From an uncultured Gammaproteobacteria bacterium (GTDB lineage Bacteria; Pseudomonadota; Gammaproteobacteria; Pseudomonadales; Pseudohongiellaceae), in contig CALEJT010000045.1 of NCBI GenBank assembly GCA_937898685.1, positions 19,105-83,104 on the forward strand: DNA of 64,000 bases, in the 5' to 3' direction. The notes beneath the pieces were generated by a model, which made no database searches, was not told where the DNA came from, and saw nothing but the letters and a program-made list of their open reading frames with translations. The stretch's first letter is position 1, and every line of letters begins with the position of its first letter. Position numbers and translations under genes: made by a program. Below are positions 53,971-62,165 of this stretch, piece by piece.

Positions 53971-55176
53971 TCAGGCGATGCGGCGTCCTTCACTACGGCC
54001 ATGGGCGGTGTAATGGTGCCAGCCGGATTGGAACTGTTGTGCGGCCACCGCTTCCGCCACGTCGGGATTCAAACGTAGGTAGGCTTCTTCGTCGAAGGTT
54101 TCCTGCGTCACTTCCGGCTCCCGTCCCGCATCCAGCAACTGCGCTTCGTCGCAGAGCAACTCCATGTCGTGCTCGAGCGCTTCGCGCAGCGAACTCTGAT
54201 CGATGGTGCTGAGACTCACCGTGTCATCCACGCAGTTTTCGAAGAACACGCGCATCACATGTTTGACGCCGACACGCGTCACCGTGCGCAGATCATCGTC
54301 GTAGTAACGACTGCCTGCAGCCGGCGAAGTGATGATTTCGTACGAAGGGAAATAGAACACGTTGCCGAAGCGATGCACCAATTCTTCCGCGGCAACCCGA
54401 AGCACCGCCTTGCTGTAAGTGGTCGAAGTCCACACGTGACGCGATTCGAAGGTCGCCGCCAACGGCACGGGCGAGACGGTGAAGACGAGGTTCGCGTTCG
54501 GGTTGACCTCGTGCAGCAGCGCGCGAAAAGCGGTGAGATCCTCGATCACTTCATGCACCGAGAAATTCACGAATTCATGGCGACTGCTGTCGAAGGCACC
54601 GATACCTCCCACGCCCGGCGCCTGCGGGAACACGGCGCCATCCTGTTTCGAGCGCCAGGCCTCGGTGAGACCCAAGGTGAAGATCACCCACTTGGCCTGC
54701 GTGAACACGGCACGCACGGCTTCCAGATGGCGCTCGCGCTCCGCCAAGAGTTCTTCCTGCGACGCAAAACCCTCGGGCTCCACGCTCGGACGGAAAGGAT
54801 CGTAGAACCGCCCCTTGCTCTGCCACGCCGGCTCCTGCGGCACGAACCCATTGAATGCACGTTCCAATAACTGTCGCGCTTGACGCGCCGTGTAGATGTT
54901 GCCGTAGCGCGCGGAGAAAAGTCCGTACTGTTTCGCCTGCGCGGTCTGTGCATCGAGATGTGCGGGCGCGGCTTCGCCGACGAGATAGTTGAAGCCCGCT
55001 TGATGGATTTCGCGTGCCAGATGCTGCGCGAAACAGCTGCCGAGGGTGACCACCGCCTCATGGCGCGCAATGCGCAGCGCAGTGCCTTCCGCCGGGTTGA
55101 TGTGCCCAGGCGCAGGCTGGGTCATGGCCTGGGGCCAGTACTGATAGGCAGGCAAATTTTGATAGGGATGTGACAT
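53971..55176 (-). CDS. GSCFA family protein
   Basis: A 401-residue protein. The family name motif is explicit in VVTLGSCFAQHLAREI (about residues 44-59), and the later FTLGLTEAW and FTVSPVPLAATF match the SGNH-like core of GSCFA proteins. The last 40 residues form an add-on seen in other glycan enzymes: EEAYLRLNPDVAEAV...GWHHYTAHGRSEGRR. It probably acts on a glycan or acyl group; the reaction is unknown. Its ATG overlaps the stop of the WcbI-like gene by one base, so the two are a coupled pair. Confidence 0.85.
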   Translation of the reverse strand: MSHPYQNLPAYQYWPQAMTQPAPGHINPAEGTALRIARHEAVVTLGSCFAQHLAREIHQAGFNYLVGEAAPAHLDAQTAQAKQYGLFSARYGNIYTARQARQLLERAFNGFVPQEPAWQSKGRFYDPFRPSVEPEGFASQEELLAERERHLEAVRAVFTQAKWVIFTLGLTEAWRSKQDGAVFPQAPGVGGIGAFDSSRHEFVNFSVHEVIEDLTAFRALLHEVNPNANLVFTVSPVPLAATFESRHVWTSTTYSKAVLRVAAEELVHRFGNVFYFPSYEIITSPAAGSRYYDDDLRTVTRVGVKHVMRVFFENCVDDTVSLSTIDQSSLREALEHDMELLCDEAQLLDAGREPEVTQETFDEEAYLRLNPDVAEAVAAQQFQSGWHHYTAHGRSEGRRIA

Positions 55177-56072
55177 CAGAAGCCTCGCAACTGCGCTCCC
55201 AAGACCGTGTCGAGTTGTTCCAGGTTGCGATGCAGTATCGTCATATGACCTGGTTCGAGACTCTGCGCTTCGTAGCTGCGGTAGCAGTAATCGAGATAGT
55301 CATCGATGCCCTCGTACACCTCGCGTGCGGAAAAGCGCCAGATGTAGTTGCCACCCGGCAAGGCCAACTGTTCGGCGATGTCGGGATACAGTGGCCAGCT
55401 CACATCGGCCAGTTCGTCGTGCACTTCCAACTCGATCGCCCGCACGTCACGCTCCGGCACCAATTTCAGAGCCAGGAGCTTGCCGAGCTGTTCGAGCACG
55501 GCGATCTTGGGATGATTGGTCGAATGCATGAACACACCGCGGCGCTGCACGTGTAGGAAGAACGGCTCGAAGCAGTCCTGCAAACGGCAGTACTTGAAGC
55601 TGCGCTCGAGAAACTCGCGCGACGGCCCCCACTGATCGAAATAGCCCAGCTCGCGATAGCTGCGGCGATTGAAGAGCCGCCGCGCATCACTGCGATCGAC
55701 ACCACGCATGTAGGCCCAAGCCGCGATGGCCGAGTTGTAGTGCTGCACTGTCAAGGCGCCGGTGCGTTCATTGCGCACGTAGCAGAGATCTGGGTGAAAG
55801 GCGGAAAAGCCGATGGCGGGGATCTGCAATACCTGAGGACGGCGGCCTTCGAGCTGCGCCAGCACTCGGTCCGAGACGTCCTTCGGCGTGAAGGTCAGCC
55901 AAAGCGAGGCGTTGCTGAGCGCCTTGAGCAACTGAGGCTGCTGTACCGCCTGATCGAGAGTCCCCAGGAGGGGAACCGAAACGACATCGCTATGTGGAAA
56001 AATCCTACGTAAAACCGCGGCCAAACCATTGGTCTGGCAGTTGCTGCTTACCACTATCCCTTGTGTGACCAC
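55176..56072 (-). CDS. WcbI-like polysaccharide biosynthesis putative acetyltransferase
   Basis: A 298-residue protein. The N-terminal VVSSNCQTNGLAAVLRRIFPH matches the WcbI motif (G/S-N-C-Q-x2-x-L), where the family member from Burkholderia binds CoA and works in capsule synthesis. Later stretches include QIPAIGFSAFHPDLCYV. The start is probably GTG at 56072 with AAAGGTG upstream; another GTG three codons earlier is also possible. No glycosyltransferase is seen nearby, so this pair may modify a surface glycan made elsewhere. Confidence 0.8.
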   Translation of the reverse strand: MVTQGIVVSSNCQTNGLAAVLRRIFPHSDVVSVPLLGTLDQAVQQPQLLKALSNASLWLTFTPKDVSDRVLAQLEGRRPQVLQIPAIGFSAFHPDLCYVRNERTGALTVQHYNSAIAAWAYMRGVDRSDARRLFNRRSYRELGYFDQWGPSREFLERSFKYCRLQDCFEPFFLHVQRRGVFMHSTNHPKIAVLEQLGKLLALKLVPERDVRAIELEVHDELADVSWPLYPDIAEQLALPGGNYIWRFSAREVYEGIDDYLDYCYRSYEAQSLEPGHMTILHRNLEQLDTVLGAQLRGF

Positions 56073-56264
56073 ATGCCCCACCTTTCATTCACCTGCATAC
56101 TGCTCCAGGCGCCTGCAAAAAATCGTGCGAAAGATAATTACCGCCCCCCAGGCCTAGCAAGCATTAGTTGCCTGCATTTTGCCAGTAGGATTTCCCCTGA
56201 AATACCACTGGGCACTTCTACCGTAAGTGAATTGCTGCAAAGTCCTTGAGCAATTCCTTCACAT

Positions 56265-56280
56265 TGTGTCCCACATCACA
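56265..56280 (-). promoter_or_regulatory. CRP-like site 1
   Basis: TGTGTCCCACATCACA: the TGTGN-N6-TCACA pattern with one mismatch from TGTGA. It is centred 42 bp from site 2. Confidence 0.45.
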
Positions 56281-56306
56281 CAAAGCCGACTCAACGGTGC
56301 CGCAAA

Positions 56307-56322
56307 TGTGCACGCTGTCACA
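56307..56322 (-). promoter_or_regulatory. CRP-like site 2
   Basis: TGTGCACGCTGTCACA: the same pattern with one mismatch. The centre-to-centre distance of 42 bp equals four helical turns. Confidence 0.45.
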
Positions 56323-56681
56323 CCGACTTTTTGGTGAGCTCGCCATAATTCGGCTCGCCAGGCTCCTGCAGTGGCTCACGCGACACTGGCAGTTGCTTTA
56401 GGAAATCAAGAAAGGGATCTCTTACAAGGACCCCATCGCGGAGCCTGGCACCCCTTTCCTCCTTCCCCTCATCAGCATCGACCGCTCCCGCTCGGCTTTT
56501 AGCTTGTCGCAGATCCAGGGTGCAGAAAATGCGACCCACTGCACACTAATGCTGAGTTTGAGCTTGGTTCGACGGGAATTCGTTGCGAAAAAATACGGCG
56601 CACTACGCGAGGAGTGGCGGAATGCGCCGGCAAGCAGGGGAAACGAAGTTGTTACGGCCCCATTCTAACACTCGTTCACGC

Positions 56682-56700
56682 GAATGAAAAGCATTATCAT
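56682..56700 (+). promoter_or_regulatory. Fur-like box
   Basis: GAATGAAAAGCATTATCAT. By eye 14 of 17 core positions match the Fur consensus. It is 117 bases before the kinase start. Confidence 0.4.
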
Positions 56701-56817
56701 TTGAGGCAAATCACGTTTTATCACCCTGTCCCTCGCCCATAGCTCCCGCTACACTTGCCGCCTTTTGCAACTCGAACGACGCCCGCAGCGAAGTTCCGCC
56801 TGCTGGTTGCTTCCCGC

Positions 56818-57363
56818 ATGGATCACACGCGCTTCCTCGTCACCACCGGCCCCGAATCCAGTGGCAAGACCACCCTGGCCACCGCCCTCGCCCAACATCT
56901 GGGGGCGCCGCTCGTCGAAGAATGTTCCCGCGGTTATCTGAACGAGCGTCTTGCCTTGGATACGAACTGGCGCTACCAGGAAAGCGACCTCCACGGCATC
57001 GCCCTCGCCCAGCGCGCGGCAGAGATTGCCGTGAGCAACCAGCAACAACCCTGGATCGTGTGTGACACCGACCTGCTCGTGCTTTACATCTGGAGTCTCG
57101 AGAAGTACGCGCGTGTAGCGCCCGATCTAGAACGCTTGATCAAGGAAAGCCTGCAGGAGCCAAGACTGTTCCTGCTGTGTTCGCCCGACATGCCCTGGGA
57201 GCCCGATCCCCTGCGCGAAAACCCCACGGATCGCTGGCGCTTGTTCGATCGCTATCTGCAAGCGCTGCAGAGCTTCGCACTGCCCCACCTCGTGCTCGCC
57301 GGCCCGCCCGACCGCCGTTTGCGGGACGTGCTTTCCCACATCGATTGCGCGCATTTGTGCTGA
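56818..57363 (+). CDS. NadR-like AAA ATPase, putative vitamin kinase
   Basis: A 181-residue P-loop protein. Walker A is TTGPESSGKTTLATAL (about residues 9-24), and EECSRGYLNERL and WIVCDTDLLVLYIW (Walker B-like) match the ribosylnicotinamide kinase domain of NadR. The adenylyltransferase domain of NadR is absent. It probably phosphorylates a nucleoside-like vitamin, such as nicotinamide riboside or thiamine; the substrate is inferred from its position before a TPP riboswitch and TonB receptor. The ATG at 56818 gives a normal P-loop N-terminus. Confidence 0.75.
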   Translation: MDHTRFLVTTGPESSGKTTLATALAQHLGAPLVEECSRGYLNERLALDTNWRYQESDLHGIALAQRAAEIAVSNQQQPWIVCDTDLLVLYIWSLEKYARVAPDLERLIKESLQEPRLFLLCSPDMPWEPDPLRENPTDRWRLFDRYLQALQSFALPHLVLAGPPDRRLRDVLSHIDCAHLC

Positions 57364-57427
57364 CACCGTAGCCACCGCCCGCCGGAAATGACTTCTATCG
57401 GCGGGAGCGAAGTGCTACAGTGCGCGC

Positions 57428-57508
57428 CGTCCTAAGGGGTGGTCCGGCAACAGCCGGGCCTGAGATCACACCCTTTGAACCTGAACCAGCTAATACTGGC
57501 GTAGGAAT
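57428..57508 (+). ncRNA. TPP (thi-box) riboswitch aptamer
   Basis: The conserved core is present in order: GGGGTG (57436-57441), P3 stem around AACA (GGTCCGGC / GCCGGGCC), CTGAGA (57460-57465), ACCCTTTGAACCTGA (57470-57484) and TACTGGCGTAGGA. P1 pairs TCCTA (57430-57434) with TAGGA (57502-57506). It binds thiamine pyrophosphate and controls the TonB receptor gene that starts 80 bases further on. Confidence 0.96.
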
Positions 57509-57543
57509 AGGCAACCTCCCGTTGCGGCCGTCTGCCGCGCGCC

Positions 57544-57585
57544 CGTTTCTCCGCCATGGCTGTCGATCCACTGCGTCGGAGAACG
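57544..57585 (+). promoter_or_regulatory. Putative Shine-Dalgarno-sequestering helix of the riboswitch
   Basis: CGTTTCTCCG (57544-57553) can pair with CGGAGAACG (57577-57585), nine pairs with one bulged T. The second arm contains the receptor's GGAG site. This suggests control at translation initiation. Confidence 0.6.
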
Positions 57586-57587
57586 GA

Positions 57588-59651
57588 ATGAAGTACCCAA
57601 CCTCAGCTTTCTCACTCGCCGTACTGGCGCTTGCCGTCACGCAAGTTCATGCCCAAAGTCCCGACCTCGAAGAAATCGTGGTGACCGCGGATTTTCGTCG
57701 CAGCAATCTCAACGACATTCCGGCCAGCATCGCCGTGCTCGATGACGAGCTCTTCGCCACACGCCAGGCACGCCACATCGAAGATGTGTTGCTCAATGCA
57801 CCGAACGTCAACGTGTCTTCCGGAGCTTCACGTGCACGTTTCTATCAATTGCGCGGCATCGGCGAGAGCGGCCAATTTACCGAACCGCTGAATCCCTCGG
57901 TCGGCATGCTGATCGATGGCGTCGACTTTTCCGGCATCGCCACTTCAGCCCTGCTCTACGACACCGAACAGGTCGAAATCCTGATGGGGCCGCAGGGCAC
58001 GCGCTACGGCTCAAACGCCTTGGCTGGCCTCATCAACGTCCACAGCAAGAGCCCAACGGAACGCTTTGCCTATGGCGTCGAACTCGGCAGCGAGAACTAC
58101 GATGGCCAGAACGTCGGCGGCTATGTCTCGGGCCCCGTCACCGATTCGCTCGGCATGCGTCTGAGTGCACAGCGCCTGCGCAGCGATGGCTACGGCAAGA
58201 ACCTCTATCTGAACCGTCATACCAATACACGCGACGAACGCAGCGTGCGCCTCGCCACGCACTGGCAGATCGACGAGGACCTCTCCGCCGAGCTCACGCT
58301 CGCGCAGATGAAAACCGACAACGGCTACGACACTTTCAGCCTGGACAACGGTCGTGACACCTGGTCGGACGAGCCGGGCTTCGATGAGCAGGACACACGT
58401 CTCGCCAGCCTGCGTCTGCGACACGATGGCAGTGACTACTTCACGCTCGAGACCTATGTCGGCCTCGGCCGCAATGAAAGCGCCTACGGTTACGATGAAG
58501 ACTGGGTCTACGTCGGTTTCCATCCCGATGAATACAGCTCCACCGACGCTCTGTTCCGCGATCACGATAGTGCGAGTTTCGAAGTACGTGTGCTGTCGAA
58601 GGAGGCAAGCGCGTTGTTCGACGGCCGCACGAGTTGGGTCGCCGGCATCTATCGCCTGCGTCAGAACACGGATCTCGTGCGTGAATACACCTATCTCGAC
58701 GCCCCTTTCACGAGCGACTACGGCACGCGTCGCACCGCTTTCTATCTCGATACGACGACGCAGCTCACCGATCGTCTGAGCTTGGATCTCGGTCTCCGTT
58801 ACGAGCGCTATCAAGGACACTACGACGACAGTGCCGACGTGCATTTTTCACCCGATGAAGATCTCGGTGGTGGCCGTGTCTCGCTCAACTACCAGTTGCT
58901 CGACGATCTGATGGTCTATGCCGCGGTTTCGCGCGGTTACAAGACCGGTGGGTTCAATATCGAAGGCACACTGGATGCAGACCTGCGCGAATACGACACG
59001 GAAACGCTGTGGAACTATGAGGCCGGTTTGAAAGGCAGCTTTCTCGACGGCGCGCTGCACATGCAGGCGGCGCTGTTCTGGATGGATCGCCGCGACGTGC
59101 AGATCAGCAGTTCCACCTTGCGCGTGCGTGACGATGGCAGCACCGAGTTCATCGACTTCATCGGCAACGCTGCCGATGGTTTCAATCGTGGTCTGGAGTT
59201 GAGTCTGCGTTATGTTCCGACGGACACGCTGCAGCTCTATTCCAGCCTCGGCTTGCTCGACACCGAATATCAGGACTTCATCAACTCCGCCGGCAAGGAT
59301 CTGTCCGGCCGCGATCAGGCGCATGCGCCGCGGCGGCAGTACACCGTGGGTATGAGCTGGCAGGCGCTGCCTTCACTCAGCCTCGACCTCAACATGCAGG
59401 GCCGTTCCGCGTTCTATTTCTCGGACAGCCACGATTCACGCTCGCGCTCCTACGATCTCGTCAACGCCAGCGCGCGTTGGCAGCTCGCACAGTGGACCCT
59501 CACTGTGTGGGGGCGCAACCTGACGGACAAGGACTACGAGGTGCGCGGCTACTTCTTCGGCAACGATCCGCGCGATGGTTACGAGGATCACACCTATGTG
59601 CAGTGGGGTGAGCCACGCCGCTTCGGGGTGACGGTCAACTACGATTTCTGA
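57588..59651 (+). CDS. TonB-dependent receptor, TPP-riboswitch controlled (thiamine uptake predicted)
   Basis: A 687-residue outer-membrane receptor. It has a signal peptide (about residues 1-22, ending VHAQ), a TonB-box-like DLEEIVVTADF, a plug domain (PASIAVLDDELFATRQARHIEDVLLNAPNVNVSSGASRARFYQLRGIGE; VEILMGPQGTRYGSNALAGLINV) and a 22-strand barrel ending in phenylalanine (RRFGVTVNYDF). GGAG precedes the ATG. The upstream TPP riboswitch indicates that the substrate is thiamine or a precursor; this is inference from regulation. Energy would come from TonB-ExbB-ExbD, which are not in the window. Confidence 0.88.
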   Translation: MKYPTSAFSLAVLALAVTQVHAQSPDLEEIVVTADFRRSNLNDIPASIAVLDDELFATRQARHIEDVLLNAPNVNVSSGASRARFYQLRGIGESGQFTEPLNPSVGMLIDGVDFSGIATSALLYDTEQVEILMGPQGTRYGSNALAGLINVHSKSPTERFAYGVELGSENYDGQNVGGYVSGPVTDSLGMRLSAQRLRSDGYGKNLYLNRHTNTRDERSVRLATHWQIDEDLSAELTLAQMKTDNGYDTFSLDNGRDTWSDEPGFDEQDTRLASLRLRHDGSDYFTLETYVGLGRNESAYGYDEDWVYVGFHPDEYSSTDALFRDHDSASFEVRVLSKEASALFDGRTSWVAGIYRLRQNTDLVREYTYLDAPFTSDYGTRRTAFYLDTTTQLTDRLSLDLGLRYERYQGHYDDSADVHFSPDEDLGGGRVSLNYQLLDDLMVYAAVSRGYKTGGFNIEGTLDADLREYDTETLWNYEAGLKGSFLDGALHMQAALFWMDRRDVQISSSTLRVRDDGSTEFIDFIGNAADGFNRGLELSLRYVPTDTLQLYSSLGLLDTEYQDFINSAGKDLSGRDQAHAPRRQYTVGMSWQALPSLSLDLNMQGRSAFYFSDSHDSRSRSYDLVNASARWQLAQWTLTVWGRNLTDKDYEVRGYFFGNDPRDGYEDHTYVQWGEPRRFGVTVNYDF

Positions 59652-59663
59652 GAGCGCCGGTGC

Positions 59664-60074
59664 TCAGCGCCACGCGCCGAGCACCAGCCCCATTGCAGTC
59701 AGTGTCACCACCCAATAGCCTGCATTGATCGCGATGTAGGAACGTGGCCGCCCTTCGAACAGGGCGTTGATGGTAAGCGCTGCCGCTATCAGGAACAGGC
59801 CCACATGCAGCCCATAAAAGGCACCGTTCTCGGCGCCGATGGTGCCCTGCATGAAGAGCGCCAGATTCAGCGCCATCACCCATTGCAGGATGAAGCTGAA
59901 ACCGAAGATGCGCTTCATGCCGGGTCTCGGAGCGTTCCTGGCCATTGCTGGATCGAGTCCGATCGACCTCATCCAGGCAGCACCGAACAAGGGACCATAC
60001 CACAGCCCACCCACCACGAAGCCGATCAACGCCGCCACCAGCACGGCAGGCAAGTTGAGGTTTTCCAGATGCAT
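59664..60074 (-). CDS. DUF1761 family membrane protein
   Basis: A 136-residue protein with four membrane segments. AALIGFVVGGLWYGPLFGAAWMRSIG near the N-terminus is the DUF1761 signature. The function is unknown. The ATG at 60074 has GAGGAG upstream; an earlier ATG (60101) lacks one. It converges on the TonB receptor with 12 bases between the stops. Confidence 0.85.
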   Translation of the reverse strand: MHLENLNLPAVLVAALIGFVVGGLWYGPLFGAAWMRSIGLDPAMARNAPRPGMKRIFGFSFILQWVMALNLALFMQGTIGAENGAFYGLHVGLFLIAAALTINALFEGRPRSYIAINAGYWVVTLTAMGLVLGAWR

Positions 60075-60209
60075 GCTGTTCTCCTCGTAACTGTGCCGCA
60101 CGCGCGGCTGTGGATTTGTACCGCTTGGTTACGCGCGCAACAAGCGAAATCGCTCAACCTTTGGGGGCTGGACTGGTAGCGCGAGAAGTGAGGAGGATCG
60201 GAGAGAAGA

Positions 60210-60239
60210 ACTCCCGGCCCGCGAACACGGGCCGGGAGT
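60210..60239 (-). terminator. Terminator of the aminotransferase gene
   Basis: A perfect 12-bp GC-rich stem (ACTCCCGGCCCG / CGGGCCGGGAGT), six bases past the stop on the minus strand. The following T tract is weak (TCTTCTC). Confidence 0.75.
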
Positions 60240-60244
60240 CGGAC

Positions 60245-61435
60245 TCAGAGCACGGCAGCGATGCTGTCGGCCAGATAGTCGATGTTGCTCTTGTTGATGC
60301 CGGCCACGTTGATGCGGCTGGAACCGACGAGGTAGATGCTGTAGTCGTTGACCAGTTTCTTCACCTGTTCAGGCGTCAGACCCAGGAACGAGAACATGCC
60401 TTTTTCGTTCTGGATGAAGCTGAAGTCGCGCTCCACTCCGCGCTCCTTGAGCTTGGCCACGAGCTCGGCGCGCAGACCGTTGATGCGATCACGCATTTCG
60501 GTCAGCTCGCTGTCCCAATCGGCACGCAGCTGAGCATCGTCGAGCACCAGCGCCACGAGTGCGGCACCGTGAGCCGGCGGCACGGAATACATTTCGCGTG
60601 CGGTACCGATCACCTGCGAACCCGAAGCTTCGGCGGCGGCGGCAGTGCCAGCGATGATCGTCACTGCGCCGGTACGCTCGCGATAGAGACCGAAATTCTT
60701 CGAGTACGAGCTGGCCACGATCACTTCCGGCAGCATGGACGCGAGCAGACGCAGGCCATAGACGTCTGCTTCGAGGCCATCACCCAGGCCCTGATAGGCA
60801 AGGTCGATGAACGGCGTGAAGCCCTGACGCTGTGCAGCTTCAGCCACGGCCTGCCACTGTTCGCGGCTCAGGTCGGCGCCACAGGGGTTGTGACAGCAGC
60901 CGTGAAGCAGCACGAGGTCACCCTCTTTCGCTTCCTTCAGCTTGTCCATCATCTTGTCGAAGCTGAGCTTGTGGCTGGCGTAGTCGTAATAGGGATAGAG
61001 CTCCAGCTTGAGCCCGGCCGAACCCAGCAGCGGAATGTGGTTGTTCCACGTGGGATCGCTCACGAAGATGCGAGTGTTCGGCGCACTGCGTGCCACGAAC
61101 TCGGCAGCCACGCGCAGCGAACCGGAACCACCCGGAGCCAACACCACGGCGGCGCGTTTGTCCTTCAGCACGGGATGGTCGGCACCAAGCAGCAATTCAC
61201 CGGTGTACTTCAGGTAGAGCTCGGGGCCAGCCTGCGCGATGTAGGACTTCGAATCCTCGGTTTCCCACAGCTTCTGCTCGGCTGTCTTCACGGCTCTCAT
61301 CACCGGGCAATTACCGGCTTCGTCCTTGTACACACCCACACCAAGGTCAACTTTCTTGGGGTTGGGGTCGTTCTTGTAGGCCGCGGACAGACCCAGGATG
61401 GGATCAGGCGGGCGTCGCTCGATCGATTGGAACAT
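60245..61435 (-). CDS. tyrB: Aromatic/aspartate aminotransferase (class I, TyrB/AspC-like)
   Basis: A 396-residue PLP enzyme of fold type I. The PLP lysine is in ASSYSKNFGLYRERTG (about residue 245), and the N-terminus PPDPILGLSAAYKNDPNPKKVDLGVGVYKDEAG is typical of AspC/TyrB. Motifs HGCCHNPCGADLS and SRINVAGIN match this group. It transfers amino groups to 2-oxoglutarate; whether it prefers aspartate or aromatic residues cannot be decided here. A TACAAT extended -10 on the minus strand at 61525-61530 is a candidate promoter. Confidence 0.93.
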   Translation of the reverse strand: MFQSIERRPPDPILGLSAAYKNDPNPKKVDLGVGVYKDEAGNCPVMRAVKTAEQKLWETEDSKSYIAQAGPELYLKYTGELLLGADHPVLKDKRAAVVLAPGGSGSLRVAAEFVARSAPNTRIFVSDPTWNNHIPLLGSAGLKLELYPYYDYASHKLSFDKMMDKLKEAKEGDLVLLHGCCHNPCGADLSREQWQAVAEAAQRQGFTPFIDLAYQGLGDGLEADVYGLRLLASMLPEVIVASSYSKNFGLYRERTGAVTIIAGTAAAAEASGSQVIGTAREMYSVPPAHGAALVALVLDDAQLRADWDSELTEMRDRINGLRAELVAKLKERGVERDFSFIQNEKGMFSFLGLTPEQVKKLVNDYSIYLVGSSRINVAGINKSNIDYLADSIAAVL

Positions 61436-61594
61436 TGCTTTATCCGTGAATGACTAAAGGAAGGATTGACTGCCCGCGGAAGGCGATCGAAGGCGCACGA
61501 GGGTCCCCCCGATAGCGGGCGCGTGATTGTACCAGCGTGAGGCTATGGAATTAACCCACTAGTTGCAGATGAGGCCACTCTTGCAGAGCGCGCT

Positions 61595-62164
61595 TCAGTT
61601 TTCCGAATGTGGCGCAGCCAACGCTCCCTTCGCTTCGGCGTAGCTGAGACTGTGGATGCCGGCAAGCTGCATCGAGAAACGCAGCGATTTGCCCAGCAGA
61701 AAGGCCAACACGCGATTGTGATAACCGGGATTTTCCGCGCCTGCCGGCATCGCATCCTCCAGCGTCGCCGCTTGCTCGAGACGTTGCTGCAAACGCCGTT
61801 GTTGCGCTGCGATGCGCGCTATGAACGTGGTGTCTTCCGCCATGGCGGGATCGAGCTCGAGGGTCCAGGTGCGGTCCTGCTGCAGGGTGCAGGCGCCGAT
61901 GTAACGGCCCGGATAGGGTTTGTGCCACTCCCAGGGTGCTACCAGGAGCAGCTTGTAGCCCGAGCTCGTTTCGTAGAGGTGATAGCACTGGCCGGGGCGC
62001 GGATTGAACTTCACCTCGCTCTGCAGCACGAACAGTGAGGTGAAAAGTTCGAGTTCGATCTGCGCGAGCTGTTTGGGACGCACCACCCGCTGCCAGGTGT
62101 CGTGCCGCAGATTCTGCAGCACCGGGACCAGTCCCTTGCCCTGCGGGTTGGCCCGTTTCGCCAT
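61595..62164 (-). CDS. DUF2452-like protein linked to the cellulose operon
   Basis: A 189-residue soluble protein. The stretch GQCYHLYETSSGYKLLLVAP and the following EW..., IGACTLQQDRTWTLEL resembles the DUF2452 family (the group that includes human C1orf50) as I remember its pattern. The C-terminus has an Arg/Gln-rich helix (AAQQRRLQQRLEQAATLEDAM). Its ATG is one base after the bcsZ stop, so it is co-translated with the cellulose genes. The function is unknown. Confidence 0.6.
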   Translation of the reverse strand: MAKRANPQGKGLVPVLQNLRHDTWQRVVRPKQLAQIELELFTSLFVLQSEVKFNPRPGQCYHLYETSSGYKLLLVAPWEWHKPYPGRYIGACTLQQDRTWTLELDPAMAEDTTFIARIAAQQRRLQQRLEQAATLEDAMPAGAENPGYHNRVLAFLLGKSLRFSMQLAGIHSLSYAEAKGALAAPHSEN

Positions 62165-62165
62165 C

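Larger units (their letters stand above)
56082..56817. other. 736-base non-coding region between the WcbI-like gene and the kinase
   Basis: This stretch has no convincing gene and appears to have lower GC than its neighbours. It contains two CRP-like sites (56265-56280 and 56307-56322) and one Fur-like site (56682-56700), listed separately. A weak -10-like TAGAAG on the minus strand at 56214-56219 would fit a promoter for the WcbI-like gene. Confidence 0.6.

Noticed and set aside
56318..56539. Minus-strand frame of 73 codons with a stretch (VRDPFLDFLKQ) that faintly recalls Hfq
   Set aside because: GTG start without a ribosome binding site, no Hfq Sm2 motif, and its end overlaps a CRP-like site. 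Chance similarity is more likely.
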